Origin: Gammaproteobacteria bacterium
GTDB taxonomy: Bacteria; Pseudomonadota; Gammaproteobacteria; Pseudomonadales; Azotimanducaceae
NCBI GenBank assembly: GCA_009842245.1
Contig: VYFT01000070.1
Span: 1 to 64,000, forward strand
Direction of reading: 5' to 3'
DNA length: 64,000 nt
Part shown: piece after piece, positions 11,035 to 19,398 of the stretch
Position numbering within the stretch: position 1 is the stretch's first letter
Layout: every line of letters starts with the position of its first letter
The notes under the pieces: model-generated
Told to the model about the DNA's origin: nothing
Seen by the model: the letters and a program-made list of their open reading frames with translations, nothing else
Databases searched by the model: none
Translations under genes and position numbers: made by a program

Positions 11035-11075
11035 TTAGAGCTAGTTCGCAAGCCCGTGGTTGGGAAAATCACGGA

Positions 11076-11102
11076 CTGATATTTTAACTAGTGGTGTGTC
11101 AA
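11076..11102 (-). promoter_or_regulatory. Candidate pyrG promoter
   Basis: Reading the minus strand, a consensus TTGACA (11097-11102) is followed after 15 bases by TATCAG (11076-11081), about 47 bases before the pyrG ATG. The -35 is perfect, the -10 and the spacing are suboptimal, so this is a candidate only. Confidence 0.4.
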
Positions 11103-11346
11103 TGCTACGACGAACGCACTTGATAATCAGCAGTGTCGCAACCCCATATTGCTATGGTTTGAGCAATTATTCGAGAGTGTGCTCACGAATCGAATACCAT
11201 TCATCCCTGAGTTGCGACATCGTGTCCTGACAAGAGTGCATGTGTTCAGTCTATGGTTCTTCGGTCAAAATTCTAAACTACACAGTCTATCTCAAAACGC
11301 AACTAACGCGTCAAAAGAACTTAGATCAAATCGCTCAGTATTACTC

Positions 11347-11368
11347 GTGATGAAGAGGTATTCATCAC
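11347..11368 (-). terminator. Hairpin just after the stop of the 674-aa gene
   Basis: A perfect 8-bp stem GTGATGAA/TTCATCAC with a 6-base loop lies 2 bases beyond the stop codon of the leftward gene. There is no T-run, so it may act as an mRNA 3' end or as a Rho-assisted terminator. Confidence 0.5.
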
Positions 11369-11370
11369 AA

Positions 11371-13395
11371 TTACAGATCGGTGTCTTGGAGAAGGTCTTT
11401 GAGTTCTTCGTCGCTATCGGGTAGCGTCTCGGGCAGTTTATCCCTCATGCCTTCTAAATCGAAACTTTCCATCGCTTCTACCATCACTTTATCATCGTCA
11501 CGAAGGAACGTCTTTAATTGATTTACCTCTTTATCGGTGAAATCAGGCGACATTATTGAACCCGCGAAACTGGTGAGGAGTGCCGATCTCGCAGCCTCTG
11601 ACTTTAACTCTGTAGTCGGAAGTTGTCGAATCCCTGCTTCCAAGTGGTCATACGGAGTGCGAGTTCCAACGCTAAACGCTAAAGACTGAAGATATTCTTC
11701 GCGATCCTTCTCAGGTAAATCATCTCCCAGCTGAACAGCTTCAGAAATTCTGTCTTGTTCTTCCAACTGCCACGCCACATCGCGATACGCTTCCAATCTT
11801 GTCTTACCCTCACGAACTCGTGGTAGCAATGCGATTGCGCCATCTACATTTTGATGTGACAGCCAACTGACCACAGTTGCCTCTAAACCGACCGAACCCT
11901 CTTTCAACGGAGCTTGTAGCGCCATGTCAAATGCAGAATCTGGATCAGACCTAGTCCATGCCTGGAACACATCATCCAGATATTGTTGTCGCGTCTCATC
12001 GTTGAGCTCGGAAGCATCTGAGTTCAACCACTCAAGTGTTAGAAGAGGATCCGCTTGAGCGGCATCATCAACTATCTGTTTGATACGCCAATTGCGAGGC
12101 GAAAATTCGCCAGGGCGAGAGCGATCTACTGGGGTTTCGGGCCAAACACTCGTTTCAGCTAAAAGAGCAAGTGCTTCTCCTGGAGAGCTCGTGGCAGCTC
12201 TTTGTGCGACCTGAAGATACACTTGGTCGTGAAATTCAGATGGAAATTCATCTATCGAAACGAGTAGTAAATCTGGTTCAGCCCAAGACAAGCCGCTTAT
12301 GATGTTCTCCGTTATCTGATCTTGAACGCCAGCAAATTCCTTGCCGCTTAACCGATTCCAAAGTGCACCGGGATCGGTCGCGAACCAAACCTCACAAACC
12401 GCTGTCAGTAAGTCTTCATCAATCTCTTCATCTAGGCGTACGACGTACTCAAAAGCTTCTTCGGGGTCATCCCATGAAATGTCCTCTACAATGTTTGATC
12501 GATAGGAGTCCAACATATTTCCAAACAGCGGTGAAGTGGGTTCCGTTGATCGTGTGTCGAACAGTTCAAGTACTGACTCTAAGGAATCCAACCCCTCTGC
12601 ACGAACATAACTCACGGCGTTCTGTGTTATGTTGTGCAGTTGGTATATATCTGATAAGTCGAGAGTCTCAAATTCCGCCTTTAAGCCAAGAAAGGTTGTT
12701 TGCTTTTGTGCTAGTCGACGTCCATCTAGCATGTCAGTTACAACGTCCTCTTCAAATCCTATTGCGGTACCGATTGCCAAGAGTTCCGTACGTGAAAGAT
12801 AGTTCCCACCGTCGATGAGCCCGCGCAATCCTCGTATTCGTAGGCTATGCTCTAGTGGCGATAACAGTGTGATAGCTTCACTTGAATGGACCTGATCCCA
12901 TTCACGCATGACAAAGTACAAAATGGACTCCGCATCCTGATCGTCTGACTCTTCTATTAAGGACTGTGCGCGTTGACTGTTTTCAGTTATCAATTTAGTG
13001 AGCACGACGCTCTGTACCCAATCCATGCTGTTAAAAGGACGCAAAGCCAAAGACCTCTGCTGAGCGTCGCGAAAGATATCTATTAACTCTTGCTCACTCG
13101 CTCCAGCTACAACACGAAGTATCGCGCGCTTCTGATCAAATAGACTCCTATTCTCATCAATAATTGATGCCAGCAAGTTATAGGTTACCGTGGAACCGTC
13201 TTGACGTAGCGGTTGGGCAGAGTCTGTATCTGACACACCTTGATGTCTACCATCCGTCTGCTGGTCCTCTGTGCTTCGTACGAGTGAATTAGCATTGTCT
13301 CGGTTTACCCAGAATAGTGCGCCAAGGACCACAACGCAAAGTAAAAAACCTAATATCAGTGCGAGAATGTAGACTCTTTTTTTGGACTTATACAT
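11371..13395 (-). CDS. Envelope-anchored helical-repeat protein, 674 aa
   Basis: Not recognised as a named family. One N-terminal membrane segment (about residues 8-31) after a lysine/arginine-rich start predicts a cytoplasmic tip and a large periplasmic part. The rest is alpha-helical and acidic, with irregular repeats of roughly 35-40 residues centred on an aromatic-x3-DP-x2-A pattern (for example WFATDPGALW, WTRSDPDSAFDMAL), resembling TPR/HEAT-like scaffolds. It is a paralogue of the gene directly upstream: LVSIDEFPSEFHDQ against VVSVDSIPSELRDT, and SAFDMALQAPL against KAFELALSQPI. Seven bases separate the two, with AAAGGT before the ATG, so they form an operon. A scaffold or protein-interaction role is inference. 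Confidence 0.75.
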   Translation of the reverse strand: MYKSKKRVYILALILGFLLCVVVLGALFWVNRDNANSLVRSTEDQQTDGRHQGVSDTDSAQPLRQDGSTVTYNLLASIIDENRSLFDQKRAILRVVAGASEQELIDIFRDAQQRSLALRPFNSMDWVQSVVLTKLITENSQRAQSLIEESDDQDAESILYFVMREWDQVHSSEAITLLSPLEHSLRIRGLRGLIDGGNYLSRTELLAIGTAIGFEEDVVTDMLDGRRLAQKQTTFLGLKAEFETLDLSDIYQLHNITQNAVSYVRAEGLDSLESVLELFDTRSTEPTSPLFGNMLDSYRSNIVEDISWDDPEEAFEYVVRLDEEIDEDLLTAVCEVWFATDPGALWNRLSGKEFAGVQDQITENIISGLSWAEPDLLLVSIDEFPSEFHDQVYLQVAQRAATSSPGEALALLAETSVWPETPVDRSRPGEFSPRNWRIKQIVDDAAQADPLLTLEWLNSDASELNDETRQQYLDDVFQAWTRSDPDSAFDMALQAPLKEGSVGLEATVVSWLSHQNVDGAIALLPRVREGKTRLEAYRDVAWQLEEQDRISEAVQLGDDLPEKDREEYLQSLAFSVGTRTPYDHLEAGIRQLPTTELKSEAARSALLTSFAGSIMSPDFTDKEVNQLKTFLRDDDKVMVEAMESFDLEGMRDKLPETLPDSDEELKDLLQDTDL

Positions 13396-13402
13396 GATTG
13401 GT

Positions 13403-15208
13403 TTACCTTTGGAGAAACATTTCTATGCGTTGCTGTTTAGCCGGTTCAACATACTCCATCAGTGTTTCGACGTCTTCGTCTGAAAGGGAGTCCTTGTCAT
13501 TTCTTACGGAACCAAACATGAGCATCCTTTCCGCAATATCCGATTGCGCTTTTGCAACAGGTATCTCGGGGAGTATCTCCAACACTTGTCCTACTGGAAC
13601 AGTAAAGGACATCAAGCTAGCGAAGTCTTTGTAGTAGCTTACTTGATGTTCTTCCGGTAAAGACTTTCCTAGTTCTATTGCTTCCTCAATCCTATCTTCA
13701 AAAATTAGTCCGGTCGCAACAGATTTGAACGCTACTGACTGCGTAGTGCCCAGACGAACTCTGTTCAACAACTGCAGAGCACGTTCAGTTTCTGATAGGC
13801 TAAGTTTATCAATCACGATAACTTCGAGTCCCACCTCCGTCTGCGCACCTATGGGTTGGCTCAACGCTAGCTCAAAAGCTTTGTCCGCGTCTCTCTCGGT
13901 CAATTTTTCCAAAAATGAGTTTAGTAGACGCTTTCGGTACCGCTCGGTTTCTGGACTAGTCAAGATCCAAGCAAACGCTTCTTCCGGGTTTGAATCAACC
14001 CAAACGTCCACGAGCGATAAAGCCGCTTCTTCCTGAGTCGCAGGGTCTGTAATTTCCACTACAACGCTTACAGCATCTTCGATCGAGTCGTTGGATAAGT
14101 ACTTTACAAGGCTCAATCGAGCCGTATCGCGTAGTTCGCTAGGAATACTATCTACAGAGACAACGAAACTTTCAGGGTCGTGTTGAACCCAAATCGAAAC
14201 TATTTTGTGCTGCAAACGGTTGCGCACAAAGGAGGGCTCAAGGCCACTTACTCGCGCTAGCGCACTTTGCGGATCAGACGTAGCCCAAGTATCAATAACC
14301 GTTGCTAACATTGATCCAAACCGATCGTTGGGGGTATCTAGTGCAAAGCTAAATGCGGTTTCAGGTTCAACAAGTGCCATTTTGGACAACAGACTTTTTC
14401 GTAGTTTGAAGTTCAGTGCAGGGCTTGTAATTGAATTAAGTAAGTCATCTGCCTCTGCCGCGCCGTATTTATCGATCAATGCGTTTGCTACAAGTTTGAG
14501 TCGATCGAAGTTCTCTTCGCGATGGATTGAGCGATCGTTGATCAGACTCGCCCAAGACTTATCGGGATCGGCTAAATCTACCTTCAATTGTCGAGACGCA
14601 AGCACGTGTTCAACATAAGCTACGTCGCCAAACTCCTTACCGAGTTCCATCAGAGTGGTTTCACGCGCACTTAGGCTGGCATCGACTATCGCTCTCAGTG
14701 CGATGACGTGTAGCTGCGTGTCTTGTTTACGCGCAAATTCGACCGCCCCGTTAAAGTCTTCGCTCGCCCATGCGTGCATGACTCCGTAGAGCATGTACCG
14801 TGCGTCGTCGAACGGTTGTGACTCATACAGTGAAATAGTTAAATCAAGATTCATAGGAGCTAATTGAGTACTGATTAACGAGATGAGTTCGGACTTCCAA
14901 GCGCGATCTTCTTTGGAGTACTTTATTTTGATAGCTTGCTCAAACAGATTGATCAGTTCCGTCTCGTCCGCATCCCCTATGAGGTCGTAGGCAGCACTCA
15001 AACGACTGAGATTGTCAGTGTAGTCGCGAAAGAGCTCCTTCAGGGACTCAACTTTTGAACTCGCGCGCGTGGATGTTTGTTTAGACGAGTCACCGAGGAC
15101 GTTAGACGACGGAGGGGACGCGTGGAGACTAAAAACCAACAAAAAGCTTGCTACCAGTACAACGAACGTCGTCCTCCACCATCTTTTCGTCCCACTTAAA
15201 TGAGCCAT
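13403..15208 (-). CDS. Envelope helical-repeat protein, 601 aa, paralogue of its neighbour
   Basis: Start set at the ATG at 15208 because AGGAGGAA lies 5 bases upstream; the frame stays open to 15256 but without a ribosome site. Residues about 9-27 form a signal peptide or membrane anchor (FVVLVASFLLVFSLHA). The remainder is predominantly helical with the same DP-x2-A repeats as the following gene (for example WATSDPQSALARV, WVDSNPEEAFAWIL, RDADKAFELAL). The C-terminal half aligns best with its paralogue. It is first in the leftward pair, divergent from the thioredoxin-like lipoprotein across 362 bp. No catalytic motif is seen; function unknown. Confidence 0.78.
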   Translation of the reverse strand: MAHLSGTKRWWRTTFVVLVASFLLVFSLHASPPSSNVLGDSSKQTSTRASSKVESLKELFRDYTDNLSRLSAAYDLIGDADETELINLFEQAIKIKYSKEDRAWKSELISLISTQLAPMNLDLTISLYESQPFDDARYMLYGVMHAWASEDFNGAVEFARKQDTQLHVIALRAIVDASLSARETTLMELGKEFGDVAYVEHVLASRQLKVDLADPDKSWASLINDRSIHREENFDRLKLVANALIDKYGAAEADDLLNSITSPALNFKLRKSLLSKMALVEPETAFSFALDTPNDRFGSMLATVIDTWATSDPQSALARVSGLEPSFVRNRLQHKIVSIWVQHDPESFVVSVDSIPSELRDTARLSLVKYLSNDSIEDAVSVVVEITDPATQEEAALSLVDVWVDSNPEEAFAWILTSPETERYRKRLLNSFLEKLTERDADKAFELALSQPIGAQTEVGLEVIVIDKLSLSETERALQLLNRVRLGTTQSVAFKSVATGLIFEDRIEEAIELGKSLPEEHQVSYYKDFASLMSFTVPVGQVLEILPEIPVAKAQSDIAERMLMFGSVRNDKDSLSDEDVETLMEYVEPAKQQRIEMFLQR

Positions 15209-15570
15209 GAAATTCCTCCTCGGGCGATTCGCTCCCTCGTTCGCTAGATTTAGCATGACATGGATTATCTACATCCATGACTAAGACGTGAGTCCGGGCG
15301 TCTAGTGCGGTCAGCTCTTTGTTTTTTATACTCAAAAAGGTTGTGTCTCACACGGACTATCATTTTCAAGAAAACCGATCCCCTGAGAAACTTCGTACTC
15401 CGATCTACCGTTCATTCCTTTGGGGCCGCGCTTAGTCTCCTATTGTAGACTCTCTGTTGACGTCTGTGGTTTAGCACTAGCTTCAACAATGGACAGAGCT
15501 CCGAGTTTATAAAAGTCATTGTTAAAATCGTTTTTTCTTGACTCCACCTGTTCAAAGAAGGACTCACAAA
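15209..15570. other. Divergent intergenic region (362 bp) with a leader hairpin
   Basis: Lies between the leftward repeat-protein pair and the rightward lipoprotein and should hold both promoters. A perfect 7-bp inverted repeat CATGGAT/ATCCATG with a 7-base loop (15259-15279) sits about 50 bases upstream of the leftward start, either an operator or a leader hairpin. A TATAAA-like -10 for the leftward unit is at 15325-15330 with a poor -35. No convincing rightward promoter and no RNA gene was found. Confidence 0.5.
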
Positions 15571-17196
15571 GTGCTCAAGTTTACCAAATTCACACTACTA
15601 GTCTGTTTGTCTTTGTTGCTCTATGCCTGCAATCAACCTCAAAACAGCGATTACGTTATAACTGGAATTCTTGAAACAGTTGTCGTTCCTGCTGCTGAAG
15701 GCAGTAGTGAAACATCCGAACTCGCCGAAAAAGTTTCGGAATGGGAGACCGCAAAATTCGTTGTAGCCCAGGAGATCACCAATGTCGATGGAGAAACGGA
15801 AACCGTGGAACTAGCTACAGGAACATTCAAGGACGGGGAAGTAACCCTGACTGGTAATGTGGATCAGCCAACGCAAGTAACAATCTCCGCTACTATCGTG
15901 GGAGCTGAACCTCTGACTTTGGATGCCGTCATAGCACCTAAAGCACAAATTTCGTTTAAGCTCATTGAATATCCTCGTTTGGGAGCCGGTTTGGATTTTT
16001 ACGGTACATCCCGAAGAGTTCTGGACCCATCAAATAGATTTTCGGTTTCTGGTAACTTAAACTCAATTGATGCTGACTTAGAAAGAGCGACCGTTGAAGT
16101 TAGTTCATGGGAACACGACGAAGTGGGAGAGGATGTAGACTTCGACTTTGGCAAGGTCTTACTAGAAGACGGAAAATTTTTCATTGAAGCCGAAGTCAAC
16201 GAACCAAAATTTGTCAATGTTTTAGTTGTATTACCCGCTAGTAGAGAGTACACTCAATTTAATGCAATCATCGAACCTGGTGCTGAAATTGAGATTGTGG
16301 CACAGAGTTCTTGGCTATATCATTTGACCCCCATAAGCGGGACTGGAAAGAACGCTCAACTCGTCGAGAGTTGGGAGCAAAGTGACGAGTACGTGTCCTT
16401 ACAACAGGAGTATCGGGTCGCGTATCAAGAGTATCAGGATGAGTCTCAAGGCGGTGGGAACACAACCACCACAGACGAAACAGAGACACCGAAATACAGA
16501 GAAATACGCGGGAAATTGCTTCGTATTCAAAACGACTTTTTAGAAGATGTCGCATCAAACGCGGATGATCCAATGGACGCTCTCCTTGCACTGGAATTGG
16601 GTGCGTATTGGGGAAAAGAAGAAGCGTTGCCAATCTATGACCGATTAGCGAGATCTCTTGACAAGGACCTAGTGATACGACGCGTAACTCATGCTCGAAA
16701 TTCGCATGCATCAAACCTCGCGAGACGAGGAAATGATCGGAGTCTTGTGGTGGGTAAGAGTGCCCCAGACTTTACACTTCCTGACTTAGCTGGTGAACAG
16801 ATGGCACTAAGCGAACTACAAAAGAAAAACGAGTTTGTTCTGGTCGAATTTTGGGCTTCTTGGTGTGGTCCATGCATTGGGGCTATCCCTGCATTGAAAG
16901 ACTTGTACTCTTCCTATCACAAACAGGGATTTGAAATAGTTTCTGTATCAGTTGACGAAGATCAAGAATCTTGGATCGAAGCCTCCCACGAGCATGAACT
17001 ACCATGGATAAACTTAGCTGAGTTAGAGCAGTGGGGCGGAGAGGTGGCTACATCTTATGGTGTAACTTTTCTTCCCAAGAATTACCTAGTGAACAGCGCG
17101 GGAGAAATCGTACAAAAAGATCTAACACCGGAAAAATTAGATCAATGGTTGGCAAATCAGTATGAAGTAAAAGCAGAAGAGGACGAGACGAATTAA
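15571..17196 (+). CDS. Thioredoxin-like (TlpA/AhpC-type) lipoprotein with two N-terminal beta domains
   Basis: 541 residues from the GTG at 15571, chosen for AAGGA at 15558-15562 (8-base spacing) and the lipoprotein signal that follows (LLVCLSLLLYAC, lipid Cys about 20). Two tandem beta-rich segments (about 25-145 and 155-250), each ending in an IAPKA/IEPGAEIEI-like strand, resemble the DUF4369 domain usually seen in Bacteroidetes TlpA proteins. A helical linker leads to a thioredoxin fold (about 405-540) with the redox motif WCGPC at residues 431-435, preceded by APDFTLPDL. Likely a membrane-tethered periplasmic thiol-disulfide oxidoreductase; the partner is unknown. The DUF4369 match is by eye. 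Confidence 0.85.
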   Translation: MLKFTKFTLLVCLSLLLYACNQPQNSDYVITGILETVVVPAAEGSSETSELAEKVSEWETAKFVVAQEITNVDGETETVELATGTFKDGEVTLTGNVDQPTQVTISATIVGAEPLTLDAVIAPKAQISFKLIEYPRLGAGLDFYGTSRRVLDPSNRFSVSGNLNSIDADLERATVEVSSWEHDEVGEDVDFDFGKVLLEDGKFFIEAEVNEPKFVNVLVVLPASREYTQFNAIIEPGAEIEIVAQSSWLYHLTPISGTGKNAQLVESWEQSDEYVSLQQEYRVAYQEYQDESQGGGNTTTTDETETPKYREIRGKLLRIQNDFLEDVASNADDPMDALLALELGAYWGKEEALPIYDRLARSLDKDLVIRRVTHARNSHASNLARRGNDRSLVVGKSAPDFTLPDLAGEQMALSELQKKNEFVLVEFWASWCGPCIGAIPALKDLYSSYHKQGFEIVSVSVDEDQESWIEASHEHELPWINLAELEQWGGEVATSYGVTFLPKNYLVNSAGEIVQKDLTPEKLDQWLANQYEVKAEEDETN

Positions 17197-17312
17197 CCGC
17201 TCCAGCCGGTAGAGAACTTCTCCAAAGTGCTTGTTAAAGCGAGTTCTACACTGGTCAAACGATCCCTAGGTCGATTACTTCTACTCTCAAATTTCATACC
17301 ATTGAAACGGTT

Positions 17313-18161
17313 ATGGAACTGACATCTTCCGAAACATTAGTTTATGAGTGGGAAGTCGTGCTCAACGACTACATTTTTTTGATCGCTAGCGCGCTTTTGT
17401 TGCTTGAGCTTATCCGATACGCATTCAAAAAGGTTTTAAGTTGGCATCTAATCGGAGACGCAGTAACAAATTTTGTAACCTTGATCGCGTTTCTGGTAAT
17501 CAGTTATGGATTGCTTGCGGCAGTTTACATAACCGCTTATTACCACGTATATGAACACTTGAGTTTAATCAAGATTCCTATCACTTGGTGGTCCGTGGCA
17601 GTTTGTGTCGTACTCGCGGACTTAGCATACTACTGGGAACATCGATTTTCTCATCGAGTGGGTGTAGCTTGGGCAACACACTCTGTGCATCACAGTTCAC
17701 CGTATTTCAACATTTCAGTGGCATACAGATTCGGACCTCTGGATGGTGTATATCCAATCTTCTTTCATATACCGCTTGTGTTTATGGGATTCAACCCAAT
17801 TGTTGTAATCTTTTCGGAAGCGGTCGTCCAACTGTACCAGACGTTGCTACATACGGAGGCGATTAAGAAGCTACCGAGACCTGTCGAGGCCGTGATGAAT
17901 ACACCCTCTCACCATAGAGTCCATCATGGAAGTAACGACCAATATTTAGACAAGAACTATGGTGGAATCTTCATTGTGTGGGACAGGATGTTTGGTACAT
18001 TCGAAGAGGAACGAGAACCAGTTGTGTATGGCATCGGTCCGCCGTTGGAGTCGATCAATCCATTTATAGTATTCTTGCATGGTTTTGGTCGTTTGTTCAA
18101 AAAGATGAAAAACTCCAAGGGGTTTGGATCTAAAGTCAGCTTGTTGGTTAAACCGCCTTAA
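17313..18161 (+). CDS. Membrane fatty acid hydroxylase / sterol desaturase family protein
   Basis: 282 residues. Several membrane segments in the first 110 residues are followed by the family's histidine clusters, which bind a di-iron centre: HRFSHR, HSVHHSS, and later HTEAI with SHHRVHHG. These match the ERG3/fatty-acid hydroxylase superfamily, which uses O2 to hydroxylate or desaturate lipids. It follows the thioredoxin-like lipoprotein on the same strand after 116 bp and converges on tilS. Substrate not determinable from sequence. Confidence 0.9.
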   Translation: MELTSSETLVYEWEVVLNDYIFLIASALLLLELIRYAFKKVLSWHLIGDAVTNFVTLIAFLVISYGLLAAVYITAYYHVYEHLSLIKIPITWWSVAVCVVLADLAYYWEHRFSHRVGVAWATHSVHHSSPYFNISVAYRFGPLDGVYPIFFHIPLVFMGFNPIVVIFSEAVVQLYQTLLHTEAIKKLPRPVEAVMNTPSHHRVHHGSNDQYLDKNYGGIFIVWDRMFGTFEEEREPVVYGIGPPLESINPFIVFLHGFGRLFKKMKNSKGFGSKVSLLVKPP

Positions 18162-18180
18162 CTAACAAACGAGTCCATCA

Positions 18181-19389
18181 CTAGTCAAAGGGGTGCCAGG
18201 TAGGTACAAGCGCAAGCGATTTCTGACCTTTTCGGGCAGATGGATCGGGAACAATGTCAACTAAACTGACGACAGTATCTCCTTCACACAACACCGGCCA
18301 GCCGTCTCGGAGCCATGGTGGGATAGACGATTCCTGAAAAAGATTCGCTAGCTTTTTGTGCATACCACCATCCTTTATCGACCGCTGACCACTCTTGAGG
18401 TGGAGACGATTTGTACAGAGCAAGGTGCGTCCTTCTTCGAATCCCTCCAATGAATTCTTCCAATTCAAGGTTCCGTTGCTTAGCTGAATCGGTCGACCAA
18501 CTTCCACGTTCAAAGGTGTAAACGCTTCGAAATTCCGTACGAGATGTAGTCGTTTCCGATAGCGACGCACAAACAATCCATCGGCGACCTTGATTTCAGG
18601 ATTCGCATCAGCCTTTGCACTGATTTGTTTTTGTATTTGGTTCAACACAGTAGTAGGTGGGTTTACCTCGTACGCTAATAACCACGCGCGGAGTTTTTCA
18701 ATCGTAATTTCTTCAACCGGTAACTGTAGTGGTTCGCGTTCGATTAGCGAAAGCGTAGCTTGTTTTAGGTCTAATATACGTTGCTTCACCTGCGGAAAGC
18801 GGCTACTTAGTTGTGGTAGTAGCTCGTGCCGGATCCAATTTCGATCAAAACTCGTATCGGTATTACTCTCGTCTTCTATCCACGTTAGTTCGTGTTGCAT
18901 TGCGTAAGCCTCAATGTCTTGTTTTTCCACGTGTAGTAAAGGACGCCACAACGTTCCAGAACCAAATGGACGGCTTGCAGGAATTCCGATCGTCGCTCGT
19001 CCGCTGAAGAGTTGCCACGTTAACGTCTCGATATCGTCATCTCTATGATGAGCAGTGAGTAGGACTTCGCTGGGTCCAAGATGATGTCGAAACATCGCAT
19101 AACGAGACAAGCGAGCTTGTTGTTCCACATTTCCTTCAGAGATCTCAACTTCTTCAACCGTTAGATCGACACTCAAGTGAACTGCCGACCGCAGACAGTG
19201 CTCAACCCACCGGTCAGATGGCGCGCTCAATTTGTGGTTAATGTGTATTGCACGACACCGAGAAGCACCGAATACTTGCACGCTCGCATGTAGCAACACA
19301 GTGGAGTCTATTCCACCGCTATAAGCAATCCAGAGCCTCGAGTTTACTGGAAGTTCAAGCTCTGCAAGTGCTTCGAGAACAGGACACAC
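18181..19389 (-). CDS. tilS: tRNA(Ile)-lysidine synthase
   Basis: Converts C34 of the AUA-reading tRNA(Ile) to lysidine. The N-terminal PP-loop SGGIDS is at residues 24-29. HINHKLS and LTAHHRDDDIET are the family's further ATP and tRNA motifs, and the C-terminal TilS domain follows. 402 residues, GTG start. It begins 9 bases after dnaE. In Pseudomonas accA lies between these genes; here it does not. Confidence 0.95.
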   Translation of the reverse strand: MCPVLEALAELELPVNSRLWIAYSGGIDSTVLLHASVQVFGASRCRAIHINHKLSAPSDRWVEHCLRSAVHLSVDLTVEEVEISEGNVEQQARLSRYAMFRHHLGPSEVLLTAHHRDDDIETLTWQLFSGRATIGIPASRPFGSGTLWRPLLHVEKQDIEAYAMQHELTWIEDESNTDTSFDRNWIRHELLPQLSSRFPQVKQRILDLKQATLSLIEREPLQLPVEEITIEKLRAWLLAYEVNPPTTVLNQIQKQISAKADANPEIKVADGLFVRRYRKRLHLVRNFEAFTPLNVEVGRPIQLSNGTLNWKNSLEGFEEGRTLLCTNRLHLKSGQRSIKDGGMHKKLANLFQESSIPPWLRDGWPVLCEGDTVVSLVDIVPDPSARKGQKSLALVPTWHPFD

Positions 19390-19398
19390 TGCAAACTA

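Noticed and set aside
12363..12818. 151-codon open frame opposite the 674-aa repeat protein
   Set aside because: No ribosome site, odd composition, entirely within a convincing gene on the other strand.
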